64,000 bases of DNA, taken from positions 6,146,071-6,210,070 of the forward strand of contig NC_087380.1 of NCBI RefSeq assembly GCF_963675165.1. The letters run 5' to 3'. Made by a program: the position numbers and the translations under genes. The first letter of the stretch is position 1; each line of letters opens with the position of its first letter. The notes beneath the pieces were generated by a model that was not told where the DNA came from, did not search any database, and worked only from the letters and a program-made list of their open reading frames with translations. The stretch is from Halichondria panicea (Eukaryota; Porifera; Demospongiae; Suberitida; Halichondriidae). This document shows, piece after piece, positions 13,201 to 26,039 of the stretch.

Positions 13201-16200
13201 GTCACTCATAATATTGATGCGGTAAAGTGTACACTTTTAGAAATGTCCATGTAAACGTTTTTTGATTCTCACAATCATACAAAAGAATAGCTCTAGAAAC
13301 TATCTGTGCAGTTCGTTTTCAGATGTGATCCTTCCCTGCAGAGATATAACAATTTAATCATAGGAGAAAATACGTGAAAAGTGCTATAAAAAAAGCTATA
13401 TAAAAGTAGTGCCAATCCTAGTTAAAGCCTATTGGCTTTTATATGCAGTAAGTGGTTTCTCTATGCTGGTTTTACTACTGGGCCAATAAACAGCTTGTGG
13501 CACTCATGCATAATGATAGCCATGTGATTTGGAAGCCACAAATGCAATTATAACAAGTAATTTATGGTTTGTTTTGCCAACTGCTTGGGAGACAAATCCT
13601 AAATCCTCAACAAGTGGGCGTTTCAAACCCAGCAATGCATCTTCATAAATGCTCTCATATTCGGTCACTTAGCAACTAATGGCAACAACATGGTTGAAAT
13701 GATTATAGTGATTTGATATAGTTGACAGACATATGCTAGCTGGCCCATCAATAGAATAGATCATTTGCAAAGCTGTAATCAGCAGGGGCCGATAACCTTA
13801 GTCCTAGATACCAGTTGGATACGGGAGGGTGCAGTGTATAGTAATGTACTCTCTGAGTGGCTTGTTTTTCTGCCATGCATTCCTTGTTAAACGACCTCAT
13901 AACATCAAATACACTTGCAGACATTTTTGTTCACAATTTCTCACAGCTATAACAGTATAGTTATGCAAACTGACTATACCCACTCCATTTTGTTTTTAGT
14001 GACCTCTTTGTTTGTGTTCAGCAAAGTACATGAAACAGCCATATATCTGTTATGGCTTTGATGTGAGACGTGATAAAATTACTGTGTATATTATGCGTAT
14101 CATATCATATCCTGTGCATTATACATTATCTTTGAACAATGCTGCATTCCTAGAGAGCACCTGCTAAAAATGGCCTAAAAATGGCCTCATCAAAGTTGAG
14201 GGTGTAGCCATTTCCCTAGAAATAGATTTAGCCAGGATGGAAGGAATCGTTAAAAATGCGTGCACACTCATGCACGTCAAGGCTCACGTTTAGGATACAC
14301 TAACTGACAGACTTAGGTATAGAGAGAGTCTTATGTGGATGAGAACTGTGTTAAAATTTGGAGCCAGGAAGGAATTGTTACAATACTAGCGTTATTCATA
14401 CATCAAAGGCTTGCATAATAATTATAATTCTACATTGTTAATGCATTAAAACACCCTCTAGTAAAGCTTGTGAGGCAATAGATGACTTTCATAAGCCTTC
14501 CTTAGCTGATTTATCCTTCTACTTTGTCAAAAAATTTTTGACCGCAACAGTGTGATCATGATACGTATAGTTTAAGAAAATTAATGTGTAAGTAGTTGAC
14601 GAATACCTAGACATAATTATTGTACACAAAAAGGGCTGACCCAGTACACACGACCAATGGTGGTATAGATTCTCCTATACAGTTGTGGAATTCCAAAATG
14701 TTAGTATACAAAATGATCGAGGTTGTTTTTTGTGATTCTTGCACTTACTATATTATGATCATGTTGCTTTGTTTGATCTTTGACTTAGACACAATACTAT
14801 GGAAATTGTTTACCCATTTATGCCACTTTGCTGGAGTTGATTAGAATGGATACACTACACCCAATTGCAAATGTTTACCCTATATCATTGTATGTTTATG
14901 AATGTGTGCATACAACTACTAATTATGCTATACAGGCTGACTGCCGGGGACAATTTTAACAATGTAAACAAATTGTACCGAATCGTGCCTAACTCTACTA
15001 TGATGAAGCCATACACCTCACATTGCAATTCTAAGTGTTAGGAACGATCTTGTTGCAAAGGCTCATATAAACAGAGTGTATTATGCCGTCACAAAAGGAA
15101 TACATATAGTAAAGTAGATCTATAAAATGATGCATATACATACGTCACTGTATCAATAGATTGTATAATTATGTGCAAAATGAACACATAAGCTTAGTTT
15201 AGCCATGCAAAGCTAATGCGCAATTAGGTAGAAAACCTAAACATAGGATGTATCAAAATTCTAATTGGAGTGTAAGAGTTTCCGGCTGCAGGCTGGCCAC
15301 CTAAACTTATAACGATATAGGGAAACTAGAAACTCTCAAGGTCAATGGTATAATTAACTCATTAACCCAAGGCGCGTAGGCGGCCTCGGTGACAGTAGTC
15401 TGTCAGTCTGTCTGTGTGTCCGTGTGTGTGCCGGTGTCTGTCACTGCTCAGTTTGGCTTACCTGGTGATTTAGGCATCACAATTTTTACGTGTAGGGAAA
15501 CTTGTAGCATTAAAACTAAGACTTAAAATTTGGCAGATTTTGCAAAGAAGTCTTTGTTTCGCAGAAAAGGCGAGCTAAACCTAAGAAGCTTTTTGTGTAA
15601 TTCTAAACGCGGCTATTATTTGAAACACAAGCCAGCCAGCTATATTATACGGCTATTATTCGAAACATAAGCCAATAATGCTTTGTGTGTTTGTGGAACA
15701 GGGTCGATACAATAGAAAGCTAGAATTGTGTCTGTTGTCTCTGTTAGCTGACTCTGGGATCCTACTCCAGGAGCCATACTTCTCTGCATGAGACTCCAGG
15801 CTTCTTTCCTGTGATCCTAGTCCACAGTGCATATATCTATCTATGTACCACTAAAACCTTGTTCTCAAATGTTTCAACATGCCTCCAGTCCGGTTTAGCT
15901 CCTGAGTTGCTGTACTAGACAGTTAAGTCATACATGATATCTACATGCACTGCATTATATCACTTTTCTGGTTTCTTTATAATCATGTCACGTCACCAGC
16001 CGAGGATTTACACTTAAGTGCTCTAGTTTTCATGGGTTTTGCTTACATTCCGGCTCATGTGTGTAGCATGCACGTGGAAAACTGTATGGGAGCCTTTATG
16101 AAGCTAACAGCAGCTGTTTTGAAACTGGACACCAATCATGCAGGCAGGGTAAGGAAGGCCGTGAGGTGACCGTGTATTACTTGTGTACCTCAGCATGCGC

Positions 16201-16265
16201 ATGCAGCTGTCTTATTCTATAGAAATAGCCATTTTCTATCGTTGTCTCGACCCTAGCTATAATAT

Positions 16266-16589
16266 CAGTGGCGGATATCTAGGATTCTTGAAAGGGGGGT
16301 TCCAGGGCTCTGAGCGGGTCAAGGACTGTATATTTTTCCTAAAAAAAGGTCGTCACTTTCATAGGCAGTCTGCATGCACTAAGCTGGAGAGTTTTTAGCC
16401 TTCATAGTCACTGAAACTGCACAGACAAAGCTTCGCAGGACTAACAAGGACTAAAGATAAGTGAGAAGTGCATGTGAAAGCTAGTAAAAAAGGAACAACT
16501 TGCTAATTAGTTGCTTGAGCCTCCCACTCACTTCTTTTTCAAAGGGGGGTTTAATTGAACCCAAAGAACCCCCTCTGGATCCGCCACTG
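16266..16589. mobile_element. MITE with CAGTGGCGGAT ends
   Basis: Begins CAGTGGCGGATATCTAG and ends with the near-complement CTGGATCCGCCACTG, 324 bp in all. The paralogous position in unit B (about 10,870-10,885) lacks it, so it inserted after the units separated. The ends resemble widespread metazoan hAT-type MITEs (from general knowledge); an exact target duplication is not clear. No coding capacity. Confidence 0.8.
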
Positions 16590-16811
16590 AATGTCTGCGA
16601 TTTTATCTTGCATTGGCATTTGTAATAGCAAGAACTATAGGGATCTCTGAAAAAGAAGCTATATAAAAATAGAAGAAGCTTTTTTTATTAGTAATATCCT
16701 GTTTAAAGGTTGAGTTACAGATTTTTCATCAAATTTTCCATGGTTACCACTGTGAAGATAAAATTCCATCAGCATGAGTAAAGAATGTAAGCTCCTCAAA
16801 TAGTAGGCTGG

Positions 16812-16880
16812 TGGAGAGCAAAACCTGGATTCTTGCATTACCTAATCTTACAAGTACATGCAGAGTAACTATAAAAAGAA
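16812..16880 (+). promoter_or_regulatory. Promoter of third secreted gene
   Basis: A single, more diverged copy of the gagagcaaaac block is followed by a TATA box (tataaaaag, from 16,870) and the conserved cagtcagacc/aaaagacctcc start region. Confidence 0.65.
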
Positions 16881-16947
16881 AGGCTCATGCAGTCAGACCA
16901 AAAGACCTCCAATAAAACACTTCCTTGCACTGTCTACACTCTCCGAA

Positions 16948-17619
16948 ATGGCTTCTTCAACCCCACAAATCGTAATGCTCTTTGCAGCAGCTGTACTGCT
17001 ATTCACCACCTGCAAAGCAGCCCCCATCGTTAAGAGACAATCAACTAATGAGTCGGACGCACTCACAAACTATGCTCTGGGAGTGATTATTGGAGCTCAT
17101 ATTGCAGTAAGTTACTACAAATAGTATTATGACCAAAATCAATTTCTTCATTAGAATGCCTCACTTGTTGATCGCCTCACAAATCACTCGGCAAACATCT
17201 CAGAGTCCGCCTTTGGTGCAGTCCGGATTGCTTGTACTCTCCACTCTGGCTACAAGAACATTGACGCTCTCTCACCCAACGACTCTGCTGATGCCTTGAT
17301 TATACTCATTTCTGAGAAGATCCAAGAAGACGCTTGTGAATTGCTCAAGGAAGAAGTTGGTCCCTCTGTTTTTAGTCTGGATTGTGGGAGTGAGAGTGTG
17401 TTTAGTGATTTGGACGACATCTGTGCTCTCTGGGACTACTCGGTCATGGCTCAGTCAAATGCTGACAATTTAGAGGTTGTCACGGGAACTCGATGTGATT
17501 CCGATGAGTCTATGAAGGTAAAATGTGACGAATGGATTTGCAATCATAATCTTCAAGACAACAATTCTATTATGAGGGCTAGCCTCACTCCTGAAGAGTG
17601 TCCAGAAGCCACAGTATAA
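16948..17619 (+). CDS. Secreted Cys-rich protein with dibasic pro-site, copy 3 (207 aa)
   Basis: Exons 16,948-17,106 and 17,155-17,619 with an intron of only 48 bp, shortened against the 80-85 bp introns of the other copies but still gtaagt...ttag. An in-frame ATG exists upstream at 16,858, but it lies in the promoter/5' leader, so the conserved ATG at 16,948 is preferred. The signal peptide, Lys-Arg site and all mature cysteines of copies 1 and 2 are kept. Nearly identical in the second exon to copy 2, suggesting recent duplication or conversion. Function unknown. Confidence 0.87.
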
Positions 17620-19219
17620 CTTTTCATCACTGATCAAATTACTGCAATCAACAGGATTGTGCCGATCGATTATATTTTCTCTGTTGTTAGAGATTCACAA
17701 TGATTAATATTTCTGTGTTATGGAATTGTTATCAGAATGTCATTAATGGTGGCTGAACTTAGTTTTATCTGCATAAGTTTGTTTTGCATGGACAGGTGTA
17801 CTGCATGTGTCATAGTGTGTGTGGGGTACAGTGGTTTGCAAAATAATTGTCATACTCACACTTATAGCTATCTTGTATTATGGGTCCAGGTTACTTTTTG
17901 TAGTTGAGATAATTTGCGAGTGATTACATTTGGCAAGTGCTATACCACAGACAATATATGGTTTGTTTTGCCAACTGCGTAGGAGACAAATCTCAACAAG
18001 TGGGTGTCAAATAAACTCAGCACCAAGCAATATAGAAGCATTGCGTATTAAATTACTCATTGCTTAAATGCTCTCATATTCAGTCACTTAGCAACTAATG
18101 GCAATAACAGTGATTTGATATAGTTGACAGACCATATGCTAGCTGACTCATCATACGACCACCTGCAGTTGCAGCAGAGCCCCTCCCATTGCGAAATTGC
18201 TTCCTACGCCACTGACCTGTATGTGATATGCATAGCCTGTAGAATGGTTCGAGTGGCTAAGCTATAATACTGAGAAAAGCTATAGCCTCCCATAATTATA
18301 TGCTAACATGTATATGCATTGTTATAATATGCTGCGTCTTGTTTTGCCTGCATGGTATACAGTACGTAAGTATGATTTACAAGATTATAATGTTGTGTTT
18401 GTAAACTTTAAGCACATAAAATGTAGCAAAGAATACTAAAAATGAGTGTTGTGAGTGTAATGTGTAATATTTCCCACCTACTACACTTTTGCCATGTAGT
18501 CTAGTGGGGTTTAACTGTCATAAATTGGCACCTCAGGGCTACAAGGGAAAATATGGCTCATAAATTGGCACCTCAAGCATATGCAGTAAAAATAAATGAA
18601 TGAAAATGTCTTGCATGAGAAACAAAATGTCATAAATGAAAACATAGAGACAGAGGGTGTAGTCTGTAGACTAGTTCATCAAAAATTCTGCTGTGTGCTT
18701 GCAGAAGGAGCTGCTTTAGAGACACTCTGGGAGAGGGCTAGGGCTCAGGCTGAGCCTTGCTCACTAGCACTAGTACTGCACGCACTGCACTAGGCCTGTT
18801 CAGCTTCTGTATTTAAATAAAAAGAAGCCAGTTTAGTAATAATATAGGAGTGGCTATTTTAAGCTTACCTTTGCTTGCCTACTATACTAGCCTGGCATAG
18901 CTGAAGAGAGCTGGTCTAGACACCGTCTAGAGCTAGCTGTTGTGTTGTTTCTTCTGGCTGTTTGCTGCGCAGTAAGTGGAGGGAGGGGCTGACTAATTGA
19001 ACAGAGAGGGGGAGTGGCTCTGTACCGTTCGCTTTGAGGGAGGGGCTGGCTGCTCATATTCTGTCCAGGCTGCGCAAGGATTTGAGTGTGGACAGCAGCC
19101 CTGGTGTGAACGAGCTATCTTTTCCTAGTTGTCTTCTTGTTTGAATAGTGTTGCTATGTGGTAGTCATGCAGCTTGATGCATAGCAACCAGTCAGCCAAT
19201 CAGATGGGACATATATCAA

Positions 19220-19330
19220 TTAATGCACAGTGCCTCGGGGTTTATGACAGTAAACCACACCTCCCCCTCGGGCTTACACCCTCGTAGTCGGGAGGTTTAC
19301 TGTCATAAACCCCTCTACACTGTACATTAA
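19220..19330. repeat. Foldback element
   Basis: Inverted arms meet at ggtttatgacagtaaacc (about 19,238) and its complement (about 19,293). The outer parts ttaatgcacagtg and cactgtacattaa also pair. About 110 bp in total. Confidence 0.75.
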
Positions 19331-19488
19331 CTAATACTTATTTTGTATCCAATTCATCATTCAGGTTGTTTGTTTGTGTTCTCATGCATTTGCTCTTTGA
19401 ACTAACTCACAGAACAAACTCTCTGCAGTGCTGAAGAGAAGGTCTTCAATGCAATCCACCCAGGGGAAGTATATAGCTTGTACTGTAC

Positions 19489-19676
19489 TAGAATGTTTTG
19501 CGAGCATCAAACATTTGCGAACTTTGCGATGGTTGATCAATTCGCAATAATAAAATTCGCAAAATCTAAATTAATACACGCAATCCTTGCCAGAGCGCAA
19601 TAGTTAGATCGCACAGGGTCAAATTTCTGCTGATTTGGCTCATTCGCAAAGGTTTTTCACCAGCAAAATATTCTGG
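19489..19676. mobile_element. Probable MITE
   Basis: Imperfect ends, tagaatgttttgcg on the left and gcaaaatattctggta on the right, enclose sequence rich in ttcgcaaa words. Non-coding. The end match is modest, so the call is tentative. Confidence 0.4.
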
Positions 19677-20281
19677 TAATACGGTAACTCGTCTGTCACA
19701 AAGAGCACTTTCATGATTCATGCAGATGCATGTGGCTGCATGCATGGGAGTGGTAGCACAAGGTGCTTACCACTTAATGTGCACATGCAACAGATATTCA
19801 AAAGTTATATGTACGTATATATCTAGCTGTGTTGCACAATACGGCACAGTCTGTCAGCCAGCCTTTGTCACAACATTACTTTGTTTTTGTATCACGTTAC
19901 AGGCATAATATGGTCGAACAACAAAATTAATATACAATTTAAGTGACAGGATATGCATGGTCAAGTCTCCCTGTGTATGTTGTGGATATAGTTATAGGGA
20001 TTTTCCCTTGAATACTGCAAGGTTCCTAAAATATCCTATAAAAATGCATCAAACACATTTTGAGCTGAAACGTTCGTTTATGATTAAAGAGTGCAAATTT
20101 TAGCATACCTTGTCCAAGCTTCACAAATTTTAAACCAAAAATTAATTTCTCTAGTGTAAAAATTGTATTGAATTGTACAACATCACACAAAAAGCCAGTT
20201 TTACACATTTGTACTCCTATATATATATATATATAACTGTACAAGTTTGTACCCTTAGAGTACTCAAATCCTACTCTGAAT

Positions 20282-21309
20282 TTGCAGTACAAGTTTGTAC
20301 ACTATGTTTATGCCTCGAAGCGTAGCTGCACGAAGGATATACGGTAAAGTGTGTGTGTATTCCAGCTGTAACTGCTAAACGGTTGCAGTGCAACACAAAC
20401 TAAGATTCTAGCCACTTTCCCTTGGATTTTGATTCGTGCTAAAACCAACTCGAGTTATGGCTATAGTTTTACTTACAGAGAAGGCTGTTGTAGCATCATC
20501 TGTTTGCCAAACTTTCTATATTCAACTTATGAGTTAGCATTGCAACTAAAGCGCTAGCAGGCTATTTTTTAGCTACAAGAGTAAAGCTGTACACAAGTCT
20601 CGGGGGTAAAATCAAGTAGAGCTAGGAGGTCTGGAGACTCTTCCAGCATTTCGGTGTGCTCTAGCGGAATGTGGTCAGAGTAGATGGCAATGAAACAGAA
20701 GAGGTCTGACATGCATGCACAAATCACTACAAGTTCAGTGCATTGCGGTCACGTGATACCATCCAGGAATACACTAGCACTTATAGTTATTCATGCACGA
20801 CGCATCCTATGTCATGTGATTAGAAGCGAGTATTGCCTCTATGGAAGTTGGATTTTTTTGGTGGAATTTGGATAGTACCAATGAAATGTGAGTATTGCTA
20901 CATCTACTCGTTCTTTAAGCCTCCAATGTCACAAAGTCTCTAAGTAATTGACATTCCCCAAGAGCACACAGAAATGTTTCAAGAGTCTCCAGACCTTTTC
21001 TCCCTTCTTTCCGGTATGGCCCCCAGACTAACAATGTACACAGTACTACAGCCCAGAAGCCAGCAGCCCAGAGGAGGCGGGACATGTGTCATCTAGTCAC
21101 ATTGCAATGGAATGTGTGGCATACAATGTTTACGTTAGGCTTTTGACCTTTAACCTTTCCTTGCATTTTAGTGTAGCTATGGTGCCTGCGGTACATGCGG
21201 TAGATCTACTGCTGTGCTCTCCAGCAAGCTCATATCACCTTCTAGTAATCTCAAATATTGTAAACTGTTATGGAACGGCAACCTATCTGAGTTAACCTCC
21301 CTAAATTGC
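20282..21309. repeat. 1-kb block, also present inverted at 50,470-51,480
   Basis: Nearly identical to the complement of 50,470-51,480 along its whole length. It starts near a GTGTG-rich stretch with atgcctcg, also seen at 3,527 and 37,100. A 69-codon open frame occurs in both copies, but this only reflects their identity. It is one of the three blocks that make up the permuted insertion at 49,775-56,000. Confidence 0.85.
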
Positions 21310-22162
21310 TTTCCATAATTATAGTAGCTTATGTACAGTAAAAACCACTAGGTTTGATGGTGATTTCAAGATACTGAGCCAGAATCCCACTGGGATCGCT
21401 GAGTGATCAACAAGTCAGTACTATGACCGTGGGATCACTACTGTTTTGGCTGCTTGAAGATCCGCACTTTTCACCTTGTCTAAATCATTGCAGTTAAACC
21501 TGGATGGTTAATTCCTGAGGCGCATGTGATGCGTGTCCTACCTCCTCTGTCAGCAGCCCTTGTGAACTCCACCTCAGATCCATGCCTTTTTTATTCATTG
21601 ACAGGAAATGCGAACTATACATGCACATGTATACATGTTCTATCCTTGAAGATCATTCATCAAGCCATCAGATATAAACTTCTGTTTCCAGAGCTCCTCT
21701 TCTATATGACAATTTATGGAATTCAATTCGTTCATTGTCAACAATTGCAAGACTAGACTTAGTGCAAATTATTTTGCAACGTAACGTATACAAAGCAAAG
21801 TACTCTTCCATAATACTCTAATACTTTTGAAACATGCCAAGAGGCATTAGCACAGCGCAAGCTTGCAACATTAATTTTATCCTGTTTTGTTTCTTCCGAG
21901 AATTGTATAAACATGCATAACTGTAGTGTATATCATAACTATTAGTGCCAGCGTGATAGTTTGTGATGCCTGTATAAGGTAACAGCGAAACATGAGAAGG
22001 TTATTGATATACAGTTCATAAATAAGCATTTCAATGGCTATATATGATCTACCTGCATAATGATTGGTATAATTATACTGTAGTATATAGTCCAAGCGAA
22101 ACAGAGGAATGTTCTAGTGATACTTCTGCTAAATTAATGTACAGTTCTCTCGATCAACAGGT

Positions 22163-22947
22163 TTAGCTTTCAATAACTTGACTTTCAGGAAAAAGGTTTG
22201 TGGTCGCACGTCCAGTCCTTTTTCGTGGTTGGGTTGTAGGAGGAGGCGTTGATCTCGTTGGTCTCTCTGTTGTTGGTGGAGGAGTAAACTTGGTGGGGGG
22301 TGCAGTTGGACATGAGTTTATTGGGAAACCGGCAAGCATCACTGCAGAGTTGCTTTGTAGACCATGATTACAAACCCATCTGTCTACTTCACTCATCAAT
22401 TCAGTACTGCTAAAGGAATCGTAAGCAACGGATGCTGCCATTACTGAGTAGTCCCAAACTGTACAGACTCTATCAATAGTAGTCTTGATATCTTCAACAC
22501 TTTCGCTGCAACTTAGAGGGAAGGTGGAAGGATTTGGTACCCCTTCTCTTAGCCACTGACAAATTTCCTGCTCAACTTGAACAGCAGTTGTTCGCATTAG
22601 ATTGTCGAAATCACTTGTCGAAAGAGCATCAAAATTCTTTTTTCCCGAGTTGTAAAGGCAAGCGATTCTGACTCCATTAGCAGTAGATTCCGAAAGTGTG
22701 TTTCCTAGGAATCTGGAAAGAGAAGCGTTCTGCAATAGAGAATGTTTATGTAATCAAATGTTAACATAATTATAGGATTAATTGAACTCACAGCACTTTT
22801 AGATCCAACAAACAACCCAAGAGCATAGTTTTTCAGTGCAGTCGAGTCATCAATTGCTTGTCTCTTAAAGGGAGCTGCCCTGCTGGTGGTCAAGAGCAGT
22901 ACAGCTACTGCAAAGAGCAGTAGAACTTTTCGGGTCGAGGAAACCAT
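22163..22947 (-). CDS. Secreted Cys-rich protein with Pro/Thr tail, fourth family member (240 aa)
   Basis: Exons 22,947-22,792 and 22,729-22,163 on the - strand, phase-0 intron of 62 bp (gtgagt...gcag) at the same position as in the three tandem copies. The signal peptide is followed by Lys-Arg at 28-29 and Gln, as in its relatives. Shared motifs include NYALGL, the IAC motif, WDYSVMA and WVCNHGLQ. It lacks the TRC cysteine of the others and carries a C-terminal extension of about 40 residues rich in Pro and Thr (TPPPTT repeats), likely O-glycosylated. Clearly an older, inverted paralogue. Extracellular; function unknown. Confidence 0.87.
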
Positions 22948-23014
22948 TTTGGAGAGTGATCGGGTAGATATCAGGAAATGAAAGTAGTCTCAATGTAGAT
23001 GTATTCTGAAAGAT

Positions 23015-23062
23015 CTTCTTGAGTTGTGTGTCTTTTGCTCAGTATCTACTTCTTTTATACAC
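23015..23062 (-). promoter_or_regulatory. Promoter of the - strand family member
   Basis: On the - strand a TATA box (gtataaaag, about 23,053-23,060) is followed about 25 bp on by actgagcaaaagac, which resembles the start region of the + strand copies (cagtcag...aaaagac). Shared core promoter ancestry is likely. Confidence 0.6.
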
Positions 23063-23099
23063 CTTAGATCAGGTGAGTAAATTGCAAGTGTGTGACCTG

Positions 23100-24610
23100 T
23101 TATACTTGCTCACACATGGTAGGTCAGCCTGTTGAAATCATATTTAATATAGGTTTAATACTGTTACTACACATGTTTAACCACCAGTGTGTGTAACTTG
23201 AGAAGCTTACATTCCAACAATCATCCTAATGGCATTCTGCAGGGGGTTACTATGGAAGTTATCAGCAGCAGAACTCACTTCCTATCTCATATCAGGATGT
23301 CAATAATGAAATGTGTAGGAAACTGCTCACTTCCTTCTTGTACAAACTAACCTGTGACTAATGGTGAGCACATTGTATGTATACATAAAACTCTTGACTC
23401 ATGACATTTTTCTTGGAATCATATACATACTTTGTTCCGCATGCAGGTTCTGGACTGTCGGACAGTGACAGGTGAGAATGCAGCAAAACAATGATTGAGT
23501 ACAAGAGCTATAATACAACAGTATATATAATTATAGTAAGTGTACGTATGCAGAGGCTCATGCATGCACTTAAATACCTATATAGCTATCTCAAACTTAT
23601 CTTTCTAACTGAAAACAATTTTGTCATGAATTTTTGTGATCGATTGTTTTATGCATGTTGTTAAATAATTTATAATTATGTGTCTGTATACCTACCATCT
23701 CGGAATTTTGTGTAAGCCGTCAAATCGTTGACTCAATTCTGCTTAGCGCTATAACACTCATTTACTGTTTAAACAGTATACGTCGCTTATGTCACAGTCC
23801 CACACAATTACAGAAATCTGTATAATTATATAATAGGCTTAGGTACGAAAGAGCAACATCCCTGCAGCTAAAAACAGTTTTCTAATAGTGCAAAATACAG
23901 ACGTTATATACAATGTACTAACACGGTCATATAGACTGTCCACTGTCTGTCTATAGAACCAACATAGATCATGGACACTGCCATTGCCAATGCAATGCAG
24001 GCTCTGGAGCGTATGTGAATTATTAATAAATCAACAGCACTGTGTCTTAGCATTCATATTGTGTGCGACTCCCTATATAGCTGTCATTGCTTTAATTAAC
24101 ACCTCGTATTTGCTTTCGATCTGTGAGCACAATTATTAAGCAAGTTCGGAATTGGTCAACAGATTGCGACATCTCTGGCTAGTCTCTATAGACTCTTTGG
24201 AGTGCATTGTTCCTATCAATGGAGTTGCATCACACATGCAAGGGCCCATGCAGCCTGTACACCAATTCATCCCATTATTCTTGCCTATTCTACTGTAGTC
24301 TACGAAAACATTAGCCTCTACACAGGCTCTCCTTTTTCTTTTTTCTGTTTTCAGTTTTTAACAATCGTTCAATAAGATAAAATACTGTATTAATTGTTCA
24401 ATGAGATAAAATACGATATTAATTGGAGGAATAAAGAAAGAAATAGACGTAGAGTTAGTAAAAAGGTACGCCCATTTCTTTCTTTGCTGCCTCATTTTGT
24501 CTATTCTTTTTTGCTACCTTCTATTTATGGACAAACAGTGACAACAGCAAGAAAAAGTATAAGGCCTGGGAACGAGGCTACGAAAACATATTCCATGCAC
24601 ATGCATTCAT
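23100..24610. other. Intergenic, nothing recognised
   Basis: AT-rich DNA with short unconserved frames. I see no splice-linked coding sequence and no clear inverted repeats. Confidence 0.5.
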
Positions 24611-24614
24611 GGTA

Positions 24615-24850
24615 GATAAGTAAGTAAGTACGTATAAGTAAGTCGGTTTCTTGCCCATGCAGCATTTTCTCCAAGTACAGCTATCTCCATGAAATTCTGC
24701 ACAAGGTTTCCAAATGACTACAACCTGGATTACAAAGTGCTTCTTCAGACGTTCGATTGCTTCCACGAGGCAGATGACCTCTCAGGCTCTGTACTTATCT
24801 TACCTAGACAATTCCGCTATCTTTAAGATAGGCGTAGCTGAGAAACCGTG
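24615..24850 (-). mobile_element. Retrotransposon-like 3' end with CTTA tail
   Basis: Read on the - strand, a conserved segment (including ccaggttgtagtcatttgga) ends in a tetranucleotide CTTA tail, seen on + as taagtaagtaag near 24,617. A second, better-preserved copy is at 52,885-53,160. A simple-repeat tail on one side and variable length on the other suit a non-LTR retrotransposon end. No intact reading frame. Confidence 0.5.
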
Positions 24851-25478
24851 AGTACAGTGCCGGCTTCTTTTCTTCAGCTCTCCATTCTCAGGTATGCTAT
24901 ATAGATATGCATGCACTGGCTAGGCATAGGCTTCCATGCTCTTGAAAGACTGCACTTTAAAGATTTACAGTATAAGATGGCTGTCATTTATAACGTTGGT
25001 TCTTACTTCACATATCTGTTCTCAAGTGTGGCATCCAAACCTATACTACAAGACATAACTCGACATAAAGCCACCAAATATAATTATATTGCAAAACTGG
25101 GATATACTACAAAGATATGGACTTATAATGCTCAAATTAATGTGCTGGCTTGAATTACAAAGACATTGTGTTCTTTAATTGTGAAATGCACAGCCAGCTG
25201 ACAACTTCGACATAACCCAGTACATCAAGTTTGCAGAATTAACCTCCTATATAGCTGTCGTATCTCCTGGAAAATGATTATCACTTTCTATATTAGTGAC
25301 CCTTTCCAGCTATTTTATGGTAAAGAATGTTAACCCATTAAATCAATCTCAAAGATCAAAAATTGTGTAATTGAGTGTAACGACACGTTGGGAAGTTGAA
25401 AACGTGGCGTTTTAATAAGTCAGACAAAGTGCGGTGTCAAAACAGAAAAGGCTAAATTAGCAAACCATGCAGTATAGG

Positions 25479-25930
25479 TTTTACATAGGATTGGCAGTGA
25501 TTTGCTAGCCTCGACCCCAGGCTGGTATGTCTCCAATTTAACACTAGGTCGCCTCCTCAGCCTGGCATTGATTGTATCTAGGCGTGTATCTGCATGGGCA
25601 TGTGCTGTATTTGCTCCACTTTGCTCAGGTATTCGCTCAAAACTCGGCCTGGGTCGAGGCTATGGGTTTGCCGGCACCTGCATGTGTTTATATACCAATA
25701 TTTCACATAATATTATTTTGACTCATGTTCAAACTGTTCTATATCTACAGGGAAAGGTCACATATATCTAGGAACTGGCTGGACAGATCGTTTATTTAGC
25801 CTTTTCTCAATAAACTATCTGTCCAGCCAGTTCCCGGCTAGATGTGGCCTTTCCCTGCAGAGATAGAACACTTTGAACATGAGTTAAAATATGCCAGCGG
25901 TGTAAACACAGGTAAACCCACTGGCACTGC
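25479..25930. mobile_element. Long-armed foldback element
   Basis: The half from about 25,720 to 25,795 (tgttcaaactgttctata... ggctggacagat) is mirrored by 25,812-25,890. The outer acataggattggcagtg has its diverged complement near 25,895-25,930. Solo or partial copies of the same sequence occur at 44,262-44,340 and 52,298-52,435. Confidence 0.75.
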
Positions 25931-26039
25931 ACTGGAAGTGAAACAAAAGCCTATGATCCTCCTATATAGGCTATTAGTATAGCCAGGCAATCGCATAGAC
26001 AAAGCCACGGCACACACACTGCTGTGGCCGTGGGTGCAG

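Larger units (their letters stand above)
9240..13740. repeat. Segmental tandem unit B
   Basis: Second direct unit, carrying the second secreted Cys-rich gene. It holds the uninterrupted versions of two sites that are occupied in the other units: a single gtctgcatg at 12,147-12,155 (filled in unit A) and the sequence near 10,870-10,885 (filled in unit C). Outside the gene and the repeat at 12,743-13,200 I see no coding signal. Confidence 0.75.
13760..18200. repeat. Segmental tandem unit C
   Basis: Third direct unit, carrying the third secreted Cys-rich gene. It opens with sequence close to 9,040-9,600 of unit B. Around 15,368-15,700 it contains a GTGTG-rich repeat related to those at about 3,530 and 37,100. 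No other coding sequence is seen. Confidence 0.7.
18200..22160. other. Intergenic region with repeats
   Basis: No supported gene. It holds the foldback at 19,220-19,330, a MITE-like stretch at 19,489-19,676, a short TA run near 20,217-20,234 and the 1-kb block at 20,282-21,309. The remainder is AT-rich with only short unconserved frames. Confidence 0.55.

Noticed and set aside
21086-21295. 69-codon frame, identical but for one residue at 50,481-50,690
   Set aside because: The identity is due to the duplicated 1-kb block; no sign of selection on the protein.
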